Shown in pieces: positions 16,001-22,837 of a stretch of 24,530 nucleotides of DNA. The position numbers were made by a program, and so were the translations under genes. Source of the stretch: an uncultured Clostridium sp. (lineage in GTDB: Bacteria; Bacillota; Clostridia; Clostridiales; Clostridiaceae). A model generated the notes under the pieces. That model saw only the letters and a list, made by a program, of their open reading frames with translations, searched no databases and had not been told where the DNA came from. The stretch is from NCBI RefSeq assembly GCF_934754915.1, contig NZ_CAKVKB010000045.1, positions 1 through 24,530 of the forward strand, written 5' to 3'. Numbering within the stretch: the stretch's first letter is position 1; each line of letters begins with the position of its first letter.

Positions 16001-16816
16001 TTAGTTTTCATCAATAATTTCTTTGGCCATATCAATCATATCTTGCTGACTTAATTCATCATAATTAGTATTCATAATTAAATATGACATTCCATCTTCA
16101 TACCATGCTACACATTGCATATTATTTTCAGATTCTTCTTTACTTCCATATCCAATTTGTAAACTTCCATTTTCACAAAGTTGTTTTTCTTCTTCAGTTG
16201 GTTCATAATTTTCATCTACTGCCTTATATTTGAAATTAGAATATTCAAGGTCAATTCCTTTATATGAACTCTTCACTGCATTGTTAAGTTGATTTTCATC
16301 AATATATTTCTTATCAATTTTTTCAATAGTTATTGTCAAATCTTGATTTTTTTGAGTTCCATCTTTTTCATAAGAAAATTCTGCACTCTTAAAATTTTCA
16401 ATCGCATTTCCTTTTTCATCTCTTATTTCATCATTAGAATAATTGAAAGTTTTAAATTTAAATCCATTACTGAATTTTTCTATATACTTAGGTTCAAAAC
16501 CAACCTTTTCTTTTACTTTGCTTTCATCTGGAAAGCTTTTAGTTTGTGTCAATATTGATGAACTTGAATACCATCCTGAAAGATTAGTGGCTGCAACACA
16601 TGTTACAGTTGTAAGTACACATAATGCTCCTGTAATTAGTATTGTTCTTGGTCTTAGTATTTTAGATTTCATATTAAACACTCCTTCTTCTTCTCTTTTC
16701 ATAATTTCACTTCTGATTTTAAAGAACATATCTTCCGGAACTGAAGTTTTATCTGTTACATTCTTTAAACACTGCCTTATGTCTTTATCTAAATTTTCAT
16801 TATACTTTCTCTTCAT
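16001..16816 (-). CDS. Single-pass membrane anti-sigma-like protein
   Basis: The protein has 271 residues. A charged N-terminal part of about 55 residues (cytoplasmic; expected to hold the sigma factor) is followed by one membrane helix at about 59-76 (ILITGALCVLTTVTCVAA). A large polar extracytoplasmic domain then runs to the end. The C-terminal pattern (AWYEDGMSYLIM then LSQQDMIDMAKEII) resembles DUF4367-type domains found on clostridial anti-sigma proteins; that match is from memory. Its ATG overlaps the stop of the ECF sigma gene as ATGA. This pairing is the strongest reason to call it the cognate anti-sigma factor. The stimulus is unknown; cell-envelope stress is a usual guess for such pairs. 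Confidence 0.8.
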   Translation of the reverse strand: MKRKYNENLDKDIRQCLKNVTDKTSVPEDMFFKIRSEIMKREEEGVFNMKSKILRPRTILITGALCVLTTVTCVAATNLSGWYSSSSILTQTKSFPDESKVKEKVGFEPKYIEKFSNGFKFKTFNYSNDEIRDEKGNAIENFKSAEFSYEKDGTQKNQDLTITIEKIDKKYIDENQLNNAVKSSYKGIDLEYSNFKYKAVDENYEPTEEEKQLCENGSLQIGYGSKEESENNMQCVAWYEDGMSYLIMNTNYDELSQQDMIDMAKEIIDEN

Positions 16817-17388
16817 CTAACTTCACACTCCTTAACAATTCCATGTCCATATTCATCAGATCTCATTAAATTTTTTTTCAATTTCCTTCTTGCACTGTGC
16901 AGACGTGATTTTACTGTTCCTTCAAAACACCCCATAACATGTGCAATTTCCTTTATTGTAAGTTCATTAAAATAGTAAAGAATTATTACAGTTTTCTGCT
17001 TTACATCAAGTTTTTCAATTTCTGAATGAAGCATATCCGATTGTTCTTTTCTTATATATTCATTTACATATTCATCTAATTTATTGCTATCTGCCTTTTC
17101 AAATATATCATCAACAGGTACAGCTTTCTTTTCTTTGTTTGAATACTTCCAAGCAAGTCTTGTAAGTATTTTAAAAAACCATGATTTAAATTGTTCAATA
17201 TTTTTTAAATTCTTTATGTTAGTATAACACTGCACAAATGCTTCCTGAACAATATCTTCACTTAAATCCTCTTTTCCTGTAATAAGATATGAATATTTAT
17301 ATGCTTCATTTTTATATATTTCAAACAATTCTGCAAAAGCATTCATGTCACCAGACTGGATTTTTAATATAAGCTTCTTTTCATCCAC
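16813..17388 (-). CDS. ECF-type RNA polymerase sigma factor
   Basis: The 191-residue protein has only the two domains of ECF sigma factors. Region 2 is around residues 10-85, with YSYLITGKEDLSEDIVQEAF and FKSWFFKILTRLAWKY. Region 4 is around 120-175 with a helix-turn-helix, ELTIKEIAHVMGCFEGTVKS, followed by RLHSARRKLKK. The start is a GTG at 17386-17388 with AAAGGGGGG about ten bases upstream; an ATG four bases in is out of frame. It is translationally coupled to the membrane protein behind it. Such factors usually activate their own operon; the inverted repeat over the candidate promoter could be the control site. Confidence 0.93.
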   Translation of the reverse strand: MDEKKLILKIQSGDMNAFAELFEIYKNEAYKYSYLITGKEDLSEDIVQEAFVQCYTNIKNLKNIEQFKSWFFKILTRLAWKYSNKEKKAVPVDDIFEKADSNKLDEYVNEYIRKEQSDMLHSEIEKLDVKQKTVIILYYFNELTIKEIAHVMGCFEGTVKSRLHSARRKLKKNLMRSDEYGHGIVKECEVR

Positions 17389-17441
17389 TTTTTTAAGTCC
17401 CCCCTTTGACGCTTATTATCGATGCATCTATATATTAGAGC

Positions 17442-17470
17442 TTTTTAAACTTAAATTGGTTCATTTTCAA
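17442..17470 (-). promoter_or_regulatory. Candidate sigma-operon promoter inside an inverted repeat
   Basis: TTGAAA (17470-17465), 17 bases, TAAAAA (17447-17442) would start transcription about 47 bases before the GTG. A perfect 12-bp inverted repeat, AAACTTAAATTG (17447-17458) and CAATTTAAGTTT (17468-17479), spans it. An ECF-like TGAACC is also present in the repeat's centre, but no CGTC-like -10 lies at the right distance. Low certainty. Confidence 0.35.
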
Positions 17471-17490
17471 TTTAAGTTTTTTATATTTTT
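17447..17490 (+). terminator. Terminator-like inverted repeat facing the plus strand
   Basis: The 12-bp stem (17447-17458 / 17468-17479, 9-base loop) is followed on the plus strand by TTTTTTATATTTTT, the form of an intrinsic terminator. There is no plus-strand gene before it. It may stop antisense transcripts, or be an operator whose T-run is chance. Confidence 0.4.
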
Positions 17491-17530
17491 TAATATCAGA
17501 CTTCAAATTTAATAATTAATGTCTATTCTT

Positions 17531-17600
17531 ACTGTGTATTTATACCGTTTTCAAAAATTATCCTTATCCTTCTTATAAATATAATTTCCTATAAAACAAA
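17531..17600 (-). repeat. Diverged copy B of a ~70-bp direct repeat flanking the CLC gene
   Basis: This aligns without gaps to 19185-19247 over 63 bases with 46 identities (my count), including ACTGTGT, TTCAAAA, TTATCC and a 17-base exact run AAATATAATTTCCTATA; a 3-base gap then leads to a shared AACAAA. Both copies have the same orientation. It lies between the sigma operon and the CLC gene. Confidence 0.75.
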
Positions 17601-17684
17601 AAATTGTCTCACCAGAAAATTTTCATTACTATACATGACTAAAAATCATATATGTTATACTGTAAATCATCTATGTGAGACAAT
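17591..17684 (-). terminator. Long-loop terminator after the CLC gene
   Basis: GTGAGACAAT (17675-17684) and ATTGTCTCAC (17603-17612) are perfect 10-bp inverted copies 62 bases apart. On the minus strand the second arm runs into TTTTTTGTTTT. Inside, 17631-17638 and 17646-17653 form an 8-bp hairpin. It begins 32 bases after the CLC stop. An 82-bp mini-element with inverted ends is an alternative reading. Confidence 0.6.
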
Positions 17685-17715
17685 CCTATTTTTATTCTAA
17701 TATTATTTAAAATTT

Positions 17716-18960
17716 TTACTCTGCATTTCTATTGATGTATTCTGCTTTAATTTTTGAATACATTATCTTTTGACTTGAATACAAACTATAATAGCCAGAT
17801 TCCATATAACTTACTCCACACGCTATTGCAAATAATATTATATTACCAGCACCAAAAAGTTCTATACTTAAAATCACAGATGTTATCAATGTATTTACAA
17901 CTCCACAAAATAAAGCTACTAATCCTACAGCAGCACCAAAACATGGATTTAATCCCAGCAGACTTCCAAAAACACATCCAAAAGTTGATCCTATGAAAAA
18001 AGTAGGGACAATTTCACCGCCCTTATACCCTACACCTATAGTGATTGCAGTAAAAATCATTTTTAACACAAATGCTTCAGGCCTTGCATTTCCATTTATG
18101 GCATTTGATATTATGTCCATTCCGGCTCCATTATAATCTCTATTTCCTACTATTAATGTCATAGCAACAATTATTGCTCCACCTATAAATACACGGACAT
18201 AACTATTAGCCATATATTTTTTGAATAACTTATTACTTTTATGCAAAACTTCACAAAAAATAATACTAACCAAAGCACATAAACTTCCAAGCACCATTAC
18301 CTTAACTATATTAATAACAGATAATTCAGGAAATATATTCAAATTAAATTTAACAGGTGTTAATCCAAAATATAACGATACAGCATATGCAGTTAAAGAT
18401 GACACTATACAGGGTACAAATGCAGAGTAATGTATTATCCCAATACTTATTACTTCCATAGAAAAAAAAGTTGCAGTCAGTGGAGTTCCAAATAATGCAG
18501 AAAAAACCCCACTCATTCCACATAAAGTTATAAGATGCATATCCTTTTCATCAAGTCCCATAAGATTTCCAATTTGAGATCCGATACTTCCTCCAAGTTG
18601 CAGCGCTGCTCCCTCTCTTCCTGCTGAACCTCCAAAAAGATGTGTAATTACTGTTCCAATGAAAATAAGTGGAGCCATTAAAAATGGAATTTTCCCATCT
18701 GTTCTAATAGAATTTATAACAAGATTGGTTCCCGGATCTTCATTCATTCCTTTTTTATACAGAAATACTATTATCAGTCCTCCAAATGGAAGCAAATATA
18801 ATATTCCAGGATAATGATTCCTTGTATTTGTTGCAAATTCTACGCTCAAATGAAATATGCTCCCAATTACACCTCCGATAAATCCAGTGATTCCAGCAAT
18901 TATTATCCATTTAAAAAATGCTATTATATTTAATTGTATTACTCTTAATCTATCATTCAT
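17716..18960 (-). CDS. CLC-family anion channel/transporter (possibly the fluoride subtype)
   Basis: The protein is a membrane protein of 414 residues with about ten or more helices and the CLC layout. I start at ATG 18958-18960, which has GGAG six bases upstream. An ATG eight codons earlier has no ribosome site. The gating-glutamate motif is GSAGREGAALQLGG (Glu about 116). Other CLC signatures are GVFSALFGTPLTATFFSMEV and GGEIVPTFFIGSTFG. Where chloride-type CLCs have GSGIP, this has GTNLVIN (about 77-83), closer to the GNNL form I associate with fluoride/proton CLC antiporters. No fluoride riboswitch is seen upstream, so the substrate is open. It is a single gene between two copies of a direct repeat. 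There are no CBS domains, as expected for the short bacterial form. Confidence 0.88.
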   Translation of the reverse strand: MNDRLRVIQLNIIAFFKWIIIAGITGFIGGVIGSIFHLSVEFATNTRNHYPGILYLLPFGGLIIVFLYKKGMNEDPGTNLVINSIRTDGKIPFLMAPLIFIGTVITHLFGGSAGREGAALQLGGSIGSQIGNLMGLDEKDMHLITLCGMSGVFSALFGTPLTATFFSMEVISIGIIHYSAFVPCIVSSLTAYAVSLYFGLTPVKFNLNIFPELSVINIVKVMVLGSLCALVSIIFCEVLHKSNKLFKKYMANSYVRVFIGGAIIVAMTLIVGNRDYNGAGMDIISNAINGNARPEAFVLKMIFTAITIGVGYKGGEIVPTFFIGSTFGCVFGSLLGLNPCFGAAVGLVALFCGVVNTLITSVILSIELFGAGNIILFAIACGVSYMESGYYSLYSSQKIMYSKIKAEYINRNAE

Positions 18961-19165
18961 GTTCTTCTCCAATTCAGCTATCAATTAAAACTTTAAAAAT
19001 CCATTTTTTAAAAATTATCTATTAAATTTAAATATACAACGCTTCAATTAACAATAGACGTTTAAATATTTTCAAGATTTGTTTAATTACTATGTATTTT
19101 CATACTTCTTAATCAGTGATATTACTGTATTAAGTTTTTAAAAAAACTACAATTTCTTATATAAT
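18961..19165. other. Intergenic region upstream of the CLC gene
   Basis: No gene is seen. A bulged hairpin pairs 19108-19117 with 19124-19134 (CTTAAT-CAGT / ACTG-t-ATTAAG). TTGAAG followed 17 bases on by TAATAG is a possible weak promoter around 19000-19030. I could not fit the crcB fluoride riboswitch. Confidence 0.3.
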
Positions 19166-19185
19166 AAAAAAATCTGCTTCGCAGA
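19166..19185 (-). terminator. Small terminator next to repeat copy A
   Basis: TCTGC-GAA-GCAGA followed by seven T's on the minus strand. The short stem and strong T-run make a minimal terminator; it would stop read-through coming from the zinc-ribbon gene before the CLC gene. Confidence 0.55.
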
Positions 19186-19257
19186 CTGTGTGTTTCTGCC
19201 CCCTTCAAAAGTTATCCACAGATTGTTCGAAAATATAATTTCCTATAGAAGAACAAA
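19185..19257 (-). repeat. Copy A of the ~70-bp direct repeat
   Basis: This is the partner of 17531-17600, in the same orientation and about 1.65 kb away, on the other side of the CLC gene. It contains a perfect TTATCCACA (19212-19220), which looks like a DnaA box, but the corresponding bases in copy B are TTATCCTTA. Confidence 0.75.
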
Positions 19258-19289
19258 GTGGCTTCGCCACGCCCACTTCGTGGATAACT
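19210..19289. repeat. Nested palindromes with TTC loops
   Basis: AGTTATCCAC (19210-19219) and GTGGATAACT (19280-19289) are perfect inverted copies. Between them lie GTGGC-TTC-GCCAC (19258-19270) and CCAC-TTC-GTGG (19273-19283). The cluster is much richer in GC than its surroundings and partly overlaps repeat copy A. It looks like an intergenic repetitive element. Confidence 0.6.
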
Positions 19290-19362
19290 ATTTAGCCTTT
19301 TCATACCTCTCACTCCATTGGTATAACTAGGTTTCAAATTTAAAAATTTTTATATTTTCCTA

Positions 19363-19400
19363 TACATAAATAAAGACCATAAGAAAATATCTTACGGTCT
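19363..19400 (-). terminator. Terminator of the zinc-ribbon gene
   Basis: An 11-bp stem (19374-19384 with 19390-19400), whose G-U pair is a mismatch on the plus strand, has a 5-base loop and is followed by TTTATTTATG. It is 12 bases after the stop. Confidence 0.85.
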
Positions 19401-19412
19401 CGAAATCAACTA

Positions 19413-19580
19413 TTATTTGTCAAAGTTTCTGTTGTTTCTTTGAGCTTTTCTAGCTTTTCTGCATTCAGGACATCTAACTGGATCGTTATCAAATCCTTTT
19501 TCTTTGAAGAATTCTTGTTCACCTACTGAGAATATGAATTCCTTTCCACAATCTTTACATACTAAAGTCTTATCTTCCAT
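19413..19580 (-). CDS. Small zinc-ribbon protein
   Basis: The product has 55 residues, starting at ATG 19578-19580 with AAGGAGGA nine bases before it; an upstream TTG in frame overlaps that ribosome site and is rejected. Two Cys pairs, CKDC and CPEC, about 27 residues apart, form a likely zinc ribbon. Between them are an aromatic stretch (EFIFSVGEQEFF) and KGFDNDPVRC. The end is basic (RKARKAQRNNRNFDK), which fits nucleic-acid binding. It matches the group annotated as probable zinc-ribbon domain proteins (zf-Tbcl-like, from memory), whose role is not settled. It has its own promoter and terminator, so it is a single-gene unit. Confidence 0.9.
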   Translation of the reverse strand: MEDKTLVCKDCGKEFIFSVGEQEFFKEKGFDNDPVRCPECRKARKAQRNNRNFDK

Positions 19581-19685
19581 TATATAAATCCTCCTTTTCA
19601 AAGATTAACCCCATACTTTAAACAATCTCTGAAACAGAGGCAATTTTACGAGTACTGATTAAATCTTGAATTTTATTACACTCTT

Positions 19686-19714
19686 AGAATAGCATATTTT
19701 CCTTTATAATTCAA
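19686..19714 (-). promoter_or_regulatory. Promoter of the zinc-ribbon gene
   Basis: TTGAAT (19714-19709), a 17-base spacer ending in TGC, and TATTCT (19691-19686) make a good extended sigma-A promoter. The leader would be about 100 bases and includes a small hairpin CTCTG-TTT-CAGAG (19627-19639). That hairpin, followed by ATTGTTT, is also the only, weak, stop signal for the ABC operon. Confidence 0.65.
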
Positions 19715-19729
19715 CAAATTTATTACAAA

Positions 19730-20413
19730 TTACCCCTCAAATATTAAGCCATTTTCAATTTTTCCTAAATTCATAGAAACTATTCTATCGCTTACATTTT
19801 TGGCAAAATCCATATCATGAGTTATTATCATCATACTCATTCCTTTTCCACTAAGACTTTTAATAAGATTTGCAACTTCTCCTGTAAGTCCTGGATCAAG
19901 AGCAGAAGTGGGTTCATCAAAGCACATTATTTTAGGTTCAAGAACAAGTGCTCTTCCTATTGCAACTCTCTGCTTCTGTCCCCCTGATAATTCGCAAGGG
20001 TAATTATCCTTTTTATCAAGAAGACCTAAAAAACCTAATGTTTCTTCTGCCTTTTCAATCGCTTTCTTCTTAGAAATCCCTAATACTCTCTGAGGTGCTT
20101 CTATGAGATTTTCCAAAACACTCATATGAGGAAAAAGATTAAAATTCTGAAATACAAATCCTATATCTTTTCTTATTTCTCTAAGTTCATTTTTGTTTAC
20201 ATATTTTCCATCTTTACACAGAAATCTGCCATTAATCTCTATATCTCCCTCATCACAATGTTCCAATGCATTGACACATCTTAAAAATGTAGTCTTTCCG
20301 CCTCCAGAATGTCCTACTATAACTACTATTTCACCTTCATTTATTTCAAGGTCAACGCCTTTCAATACTTCAGTATTTCCAAATTTCTTTTTTAAATTCT
20401 TAACTTTAAGCAT
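19730..20413 (-). CDS. Amino-acid ABC transporter ATP-binding protein
   Basis: This is the ATPase of a polar amino-acid importer (GlnQ/HisP type), 227 residues, usual length about 240. It shows Walker A GHSGGGKT (34-41), Q-loop Gln89, signature LSGGQ (142-146), Walker B IMCFDE (162-167) and the switch His in IITHDMDFA. The ATG 20411-20413 has AGGAGG eight bases before it. It is the last of three genes; the permease stop is 12 bases upstream. The closest named types are GlnQ or ArtP, but substrate cannot be read from an ATPase. Confidence 0.95.
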   Translation of the reverse strand: MLKVKNLKKKFGNTEVLKGVDLEINEGEIVVIVGHSGGGKTTFLRCVNALEHCDEGDIEINGRFLCKDGKYVNKNELREIRKDIGFVFQNFNLFPHMSVLENLIEAPQRVLGISKKKAIEKAEETLGFLGLLDKKDNYPCELSGGQKQRVAIGRALVLEPKIMCFDEPTSALDPGLTGEVANLIKSLSGKGMSMMIITHDMDFAKNVSDRIVSMNLGKIENGLIFEG

Positions 20414-20425
20414 TTAATCTTCCTC

Positions 20426-21067
20426 CTATTTATAATAGTCATACCTTTTCTCAAGCCTTTTTAATATCTTGCTTAAAATTCCAATAACTATTAAATAAAC
20501 AGCACCTACAATTATAAGCGGCCATAATGAAACATCTCTATTAGATGCAATCTTACCGATTTTAAGAAGTTCATCCATACCAACTATATAAACTAGTGAT
20601 GTATCCTTTACCAAAGTAGTTATTTCATTTGCTACTGGTGGCAGTACTGTTTTAAATGCCTGTGGAAGCACTATTCTAAAAAAAGTATCTTTGGGTTTTA
20701 TTCCTAAAACTTCAGCAGCCTCTACTTGCCCTTCATCAATAGATTGTATACCAGCTCTGAAAATCTCTCCAAAATATGCACCATAATTTAAAGTAAAAGC
20801 TATTATGGCTGATGGGAATCTTTCAAAAGTTATCCCAACCAAAGGAAGCCCAAAAAATATAACTATTATTTGAAGCAAAAGAGGAGTTCCTCTCATTATA
20901 AGGACATATGCTCCACTCAACTTGCTCAATATAAATAGTTTTGATGTCCGCATCAACCCTACAATTATTCCTAGAGGAATAGATAATACTAATGTAAGTG
21001 CAAAAATTTCTAAAGTAACCTTTAACCCTTCAAGTACTTGGGGCATCAATCCTAATATATAACTCAA
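20426..21067 (-). CDS. Amino-acid ABC transporter permease
   Basis: The protein is a 213-residue HisM/GlnP-type membrane subunit with about five helices and the ATPase-contact loop EAAEVLGIKPKDTFFRIVLPQAF. The N-terminal LKVTLEIFALTLVLSIPLGI and YVLIMRGTPLLLQI are characteristic of the family. The start is a TTG at 21065-21067, supported by GGAGGAG five to seven bases upstream. One permease gene only, so a homodimer is expected. Confidence 0.95.
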   Translation of the reverse strand: MSYILGLMPQVLEGLKVTLEIFALTLVLSIPLGIIVGLMRTSKLFILSKLSGAYVLIMRGTPLLLQIIVIFFGLPLVGITFERFPSAIIAFTLNYGAYFGEIFRAGIQSIDEGQVEAAEVLGIKPKDTFFRIVLPQAFKTVLPPVANEITTLVKDTSLVYIVGMDELLKIGKIASNRDVSLWPLIIVGAVYLIVIGILSKILKRLEKRYDYYK

Positions 21068-21103
21068 ATTTACTCCTCCTCACCAAACTTCAAAACAACA
21101 GTT

Positions 21104-21949
21104 TTATTTTACTATTATATCTTCATCGAACCATTTTTTTGATATTTCAGCTGCTTCTCCATCATTTATGACTTCATCCAATGCCTTATTAAATTCTTCA
21201 ACAAATTTAGTATCGTCTTTTCTTATTCCTACAGCATATTGTTCATTACCAAAATTTTCAGTTAAGATTTTATATTTTCCTTCTCCTCTTGCTTTAATAT
21301 AGTATCTTGCTAAAATTTCATCAACAACTATTGCATCAAGCCTTCCAGCTTCCAAATCCATTAAAGCCTGATTATTATCTTCAAATGTAATTAAACTTCC
21401 TCCATCAAAAGTACTCATTATATTTCCATCAGCTTCAACTGCATCAACTGCTGTGGATTCATTTTGAGCACCTACTTTTTTACCTGCAAGATCTGCTTTT
21501 GTATTTATAGATGAATCTGCTAATGTTACAATAATTTGAGTATTATTTAAATAAGGCTTTGAAAATTCAACTTTTTCTTTTCTCTCATCATTTATTGAAT
21601 ATCCATTCCATATTAAATCAATATTTCCTCCATTAAGTTCTGTTTCTTTCATGCTCCAGTCTATAGCCTGAAACTTTATTTTTTTATTTAATTTTTCACT
21701 TACTGCTTTTGCAAGATCAACATCAAATCCTACAATTTCTCCACTTTCATCTTTAAATCCCATAGGTACAAATGTATCGTCAAATCCTATTACCAATTCA
21801 TCCTTATCACTTGTACTGCTATCACTTTTAGCGCTTGTCTCAGATGAACTTCCTGCATTTTTACTGTTTCCACATCCGATACATGTTACCCCTATAGCTA
21901 ATGCTATTCCTAATGTTGCTAGTCTTTTAACCAATTTATTCATATTCAT
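21104..21949 (-). CDS. Amino-acid ABC transporter substrate-binding lipoprotein
   Basis: The protein has 281 residues, an extracellular binding protein of solute-binding family 3. A signal peptide of about 25 residues ends in VTCIGC; Cys26 would carry the lipid, although the -3 residue is Cys rather than Leu. A Ser-rich linker (about 30-48) follows. The mature domain shows LVIGFDDTFVPMGF, GFDVDLAKAVSEKL and DLIWNGYSINDERKEKVEFS, all typical. The ATG 21947-21949 has AAGGGGG eight bases upstream. The amino acid carried is not certain; polar or cystine-like amino acids are plausible. Confidence 0.95.
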   Translation of the reverse strand: MNMNKLVKRLATLGIALAIGVTCIGCGNSKNAGSSSETSAKSDSSTSDKDELVIGFDDTFVPMGFKDESGEIVGFDVDLAKAVSEKLNKKIKFQAIDWSMKETELNGGNIDLIWNGYSINDERKEKVEFSKPYLNNTQIIVTLADSSINTKADLAGKKVGAQNESTAVDAVEADGNIMSTFDGGSLITFEDNNQALMDLEAGRLDAIVVDEILARYYIKARGEGKYKILTENFGNEQYAVGIRKDDTKFVEEFNKALDEVINDGEAAEISKKWFDEDIIVK

Positions 21950-21988
21950 TATTATTTCCCCCTTAATTATCCGCTTTTTCTATTCATT

Positions 21989-22017
21989 ACTTTACCACAC
22001 TAAAGTATTATATTCAA
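21989..22017 (-). promoter_or_regulatory. Promoter of the amino-acid ABC operon
   Basis: TTGAAT (22017-22012), a 17-base spacer and TAAAGT (21994-21989), preceded by TGG (extended -10). The leader of about 33 bases leads to the AAGGGGG site. No riboswitch or T-box fits in this short leader. Confidence 0.65.
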
Positions 22018-22093
22018 GCATTTTTTTCATTTTCTTTACTATTTTATTATTTTTATCTACAAACATTAATTTTCTAAATTGATTTTACACACA

Positions 22094-22148
22094 ATAAAAA
22101 AAGCCGCAATAAAGAAACTCTACATCCTCTGTTTCCATACTACAGCTT
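22094..22148 (-). terminator. Terminator of the coiled-coil lipoprotein gene
   Basis: On the minus strand AAGCTGTAGTA (22148-22138) pairs with TATTGCGGCTT (22111-22101), 11 bp with three G-U pairs, and an inner GAAAC/GTTTC. Seven T's follow. The wobbles fix the direction. Confidence 0.8.
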
Positions 22149-22154
22149 ATCATT

Positions 22155-22670
22155 TTATTCCCCAAATCTATTTAAAGCATTTTCAAGATTACTCATATGC
22201 GATTTTAACTGATCTACTGAATCACTTACTTTTTCTTTATCAACAGGATTTTCAATATTGTCAATCCTATCTTTTGTATCATCTGCTTTTTCTTTTAATT
22301 CATCTATCTTTTCATTTAATTCATCGACCTTGTCAATTATATCTTCACTTTTCCCTTCAAAATCTGCATTATTAATAGTATCTTTAAGTTCCTCCATTTT
22401 ATCATTAAGCTCATCAATCTTATCTTTTGTCTCACTATCTGTATCATCTAATTTATCACTTATTTCTGATGGAGTCGTCTTTAATTTATCCATTAATTCT
22501 GCTACCTTCTCTGATTCAAAAATTTCATCCACTTTATCACCAGATGGCTTTTCATCAGTATTTTCTTTTACTTCTAATATGTAGTCATCCTGCAGGTTTA
22601 AATTGCATCCTACAAAAGCAGATTGTAATGCAAGTATTGTACACATTGCAATAACTTTTTTTATCTTCAT
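22155..22670 (-). CDS. Small coiled-coil lipoprotein of unknown function
   Basis: The product has 171 residues. The signal peptide MKIKKVIAMCTILALQSAFVGC has a lipobox (FVGC) with Cys22 as the anchor. After it the protein is highly acidic and built of heptads, as in DELNDKMEELKDTI (about 88-101) and DELNEKIDELKEKADD (about 115-130), so it should be a long helix or coiled coil on the outer membrane face. There is no enzyme motif. The ATG 22668-22670 has GAGGTGG in front. It is probably transcribed alone: a terminator lies on each side. I do not recognise the family; a cell-wall spacer or binding partner is only a guess. Confidence 0.85.
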   Translation of the reverse strand: MKIKKVIAMCTILALQSAFVGCNLNLQDDYILEVKENTDEKPSGDKVDEIFESEKVAELMDKLKTTPSEISDKLDDTDSETKDKIDELNDKMEELKDTINNADFEGKSEDIIDKVDELNEKIDELKEKADDTKDRIDNIENPVDKEKVSDSVDQLKSHMSNLENALNRFGE

Positions 22671-22754
22671 TCTTCCACCTCAATTGGTTATTTTGTACTA
22701 ACAAGTATATATTAATACTTTTTTATTTATTATGCAATCAATAATCCTTCTTTA

Positions 22755-22815
22755 AAATATACTATAAAAGGGAATCTTTATGCTGATTAATATGGCATAA
22801 AAATTCCCTTTTATA
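22755..22815 (-). terminator. Terminator of the SPFH/nfeD operon
   Basis: A 20-bp stem pairs 22763-22783 with 22795-22815, around a loop of 11; the one plus-strand mismatch (22776/22802) is a U-G pair on the minus strand. CCCTTTTATAGTATATTTT follows. It is 23 bases after the SPFH stop. Confidence 0.9.
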
Positions 22816-22837
22816 ATCTAAAATATTTAATTTTGTC

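Noticed and set aside
18961..19165. Fluoride (crcB) riboswitch upstream of the CLC gene
   Set aside because: The sequence is almost pure AT and lacks the conserved GC-containing pseudoknot segments.
19212..19220. Perfect DnaA box TTATCCACA as a sign of a replication origin
   Set aside because: It is one box plus a one-base variant in inverted order, inside a repeat element, with no dnaA/dnaN genes or box cluster nearby.
19212..19304. Minus-strand 30-codon frame (starts MKRLNSYPRSGRGEA) with a fair ribosome site
   Set aside because: It lies wholly inside the palindromic/repeat cluster, ends in the repeat itself, and copy B does not keep the frame. It is most likely a by-product of the repetitive element.
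22258..22654. Plus-strand frames of 75-108 codons opposite the coiled-coil lipoprotein
   Set aside because: They are Ser/Leu-rich mirror frames of the heptad repeats, lacking ribosome sites; the minus-strand gene has signal peptide, ribosome site and terminator.
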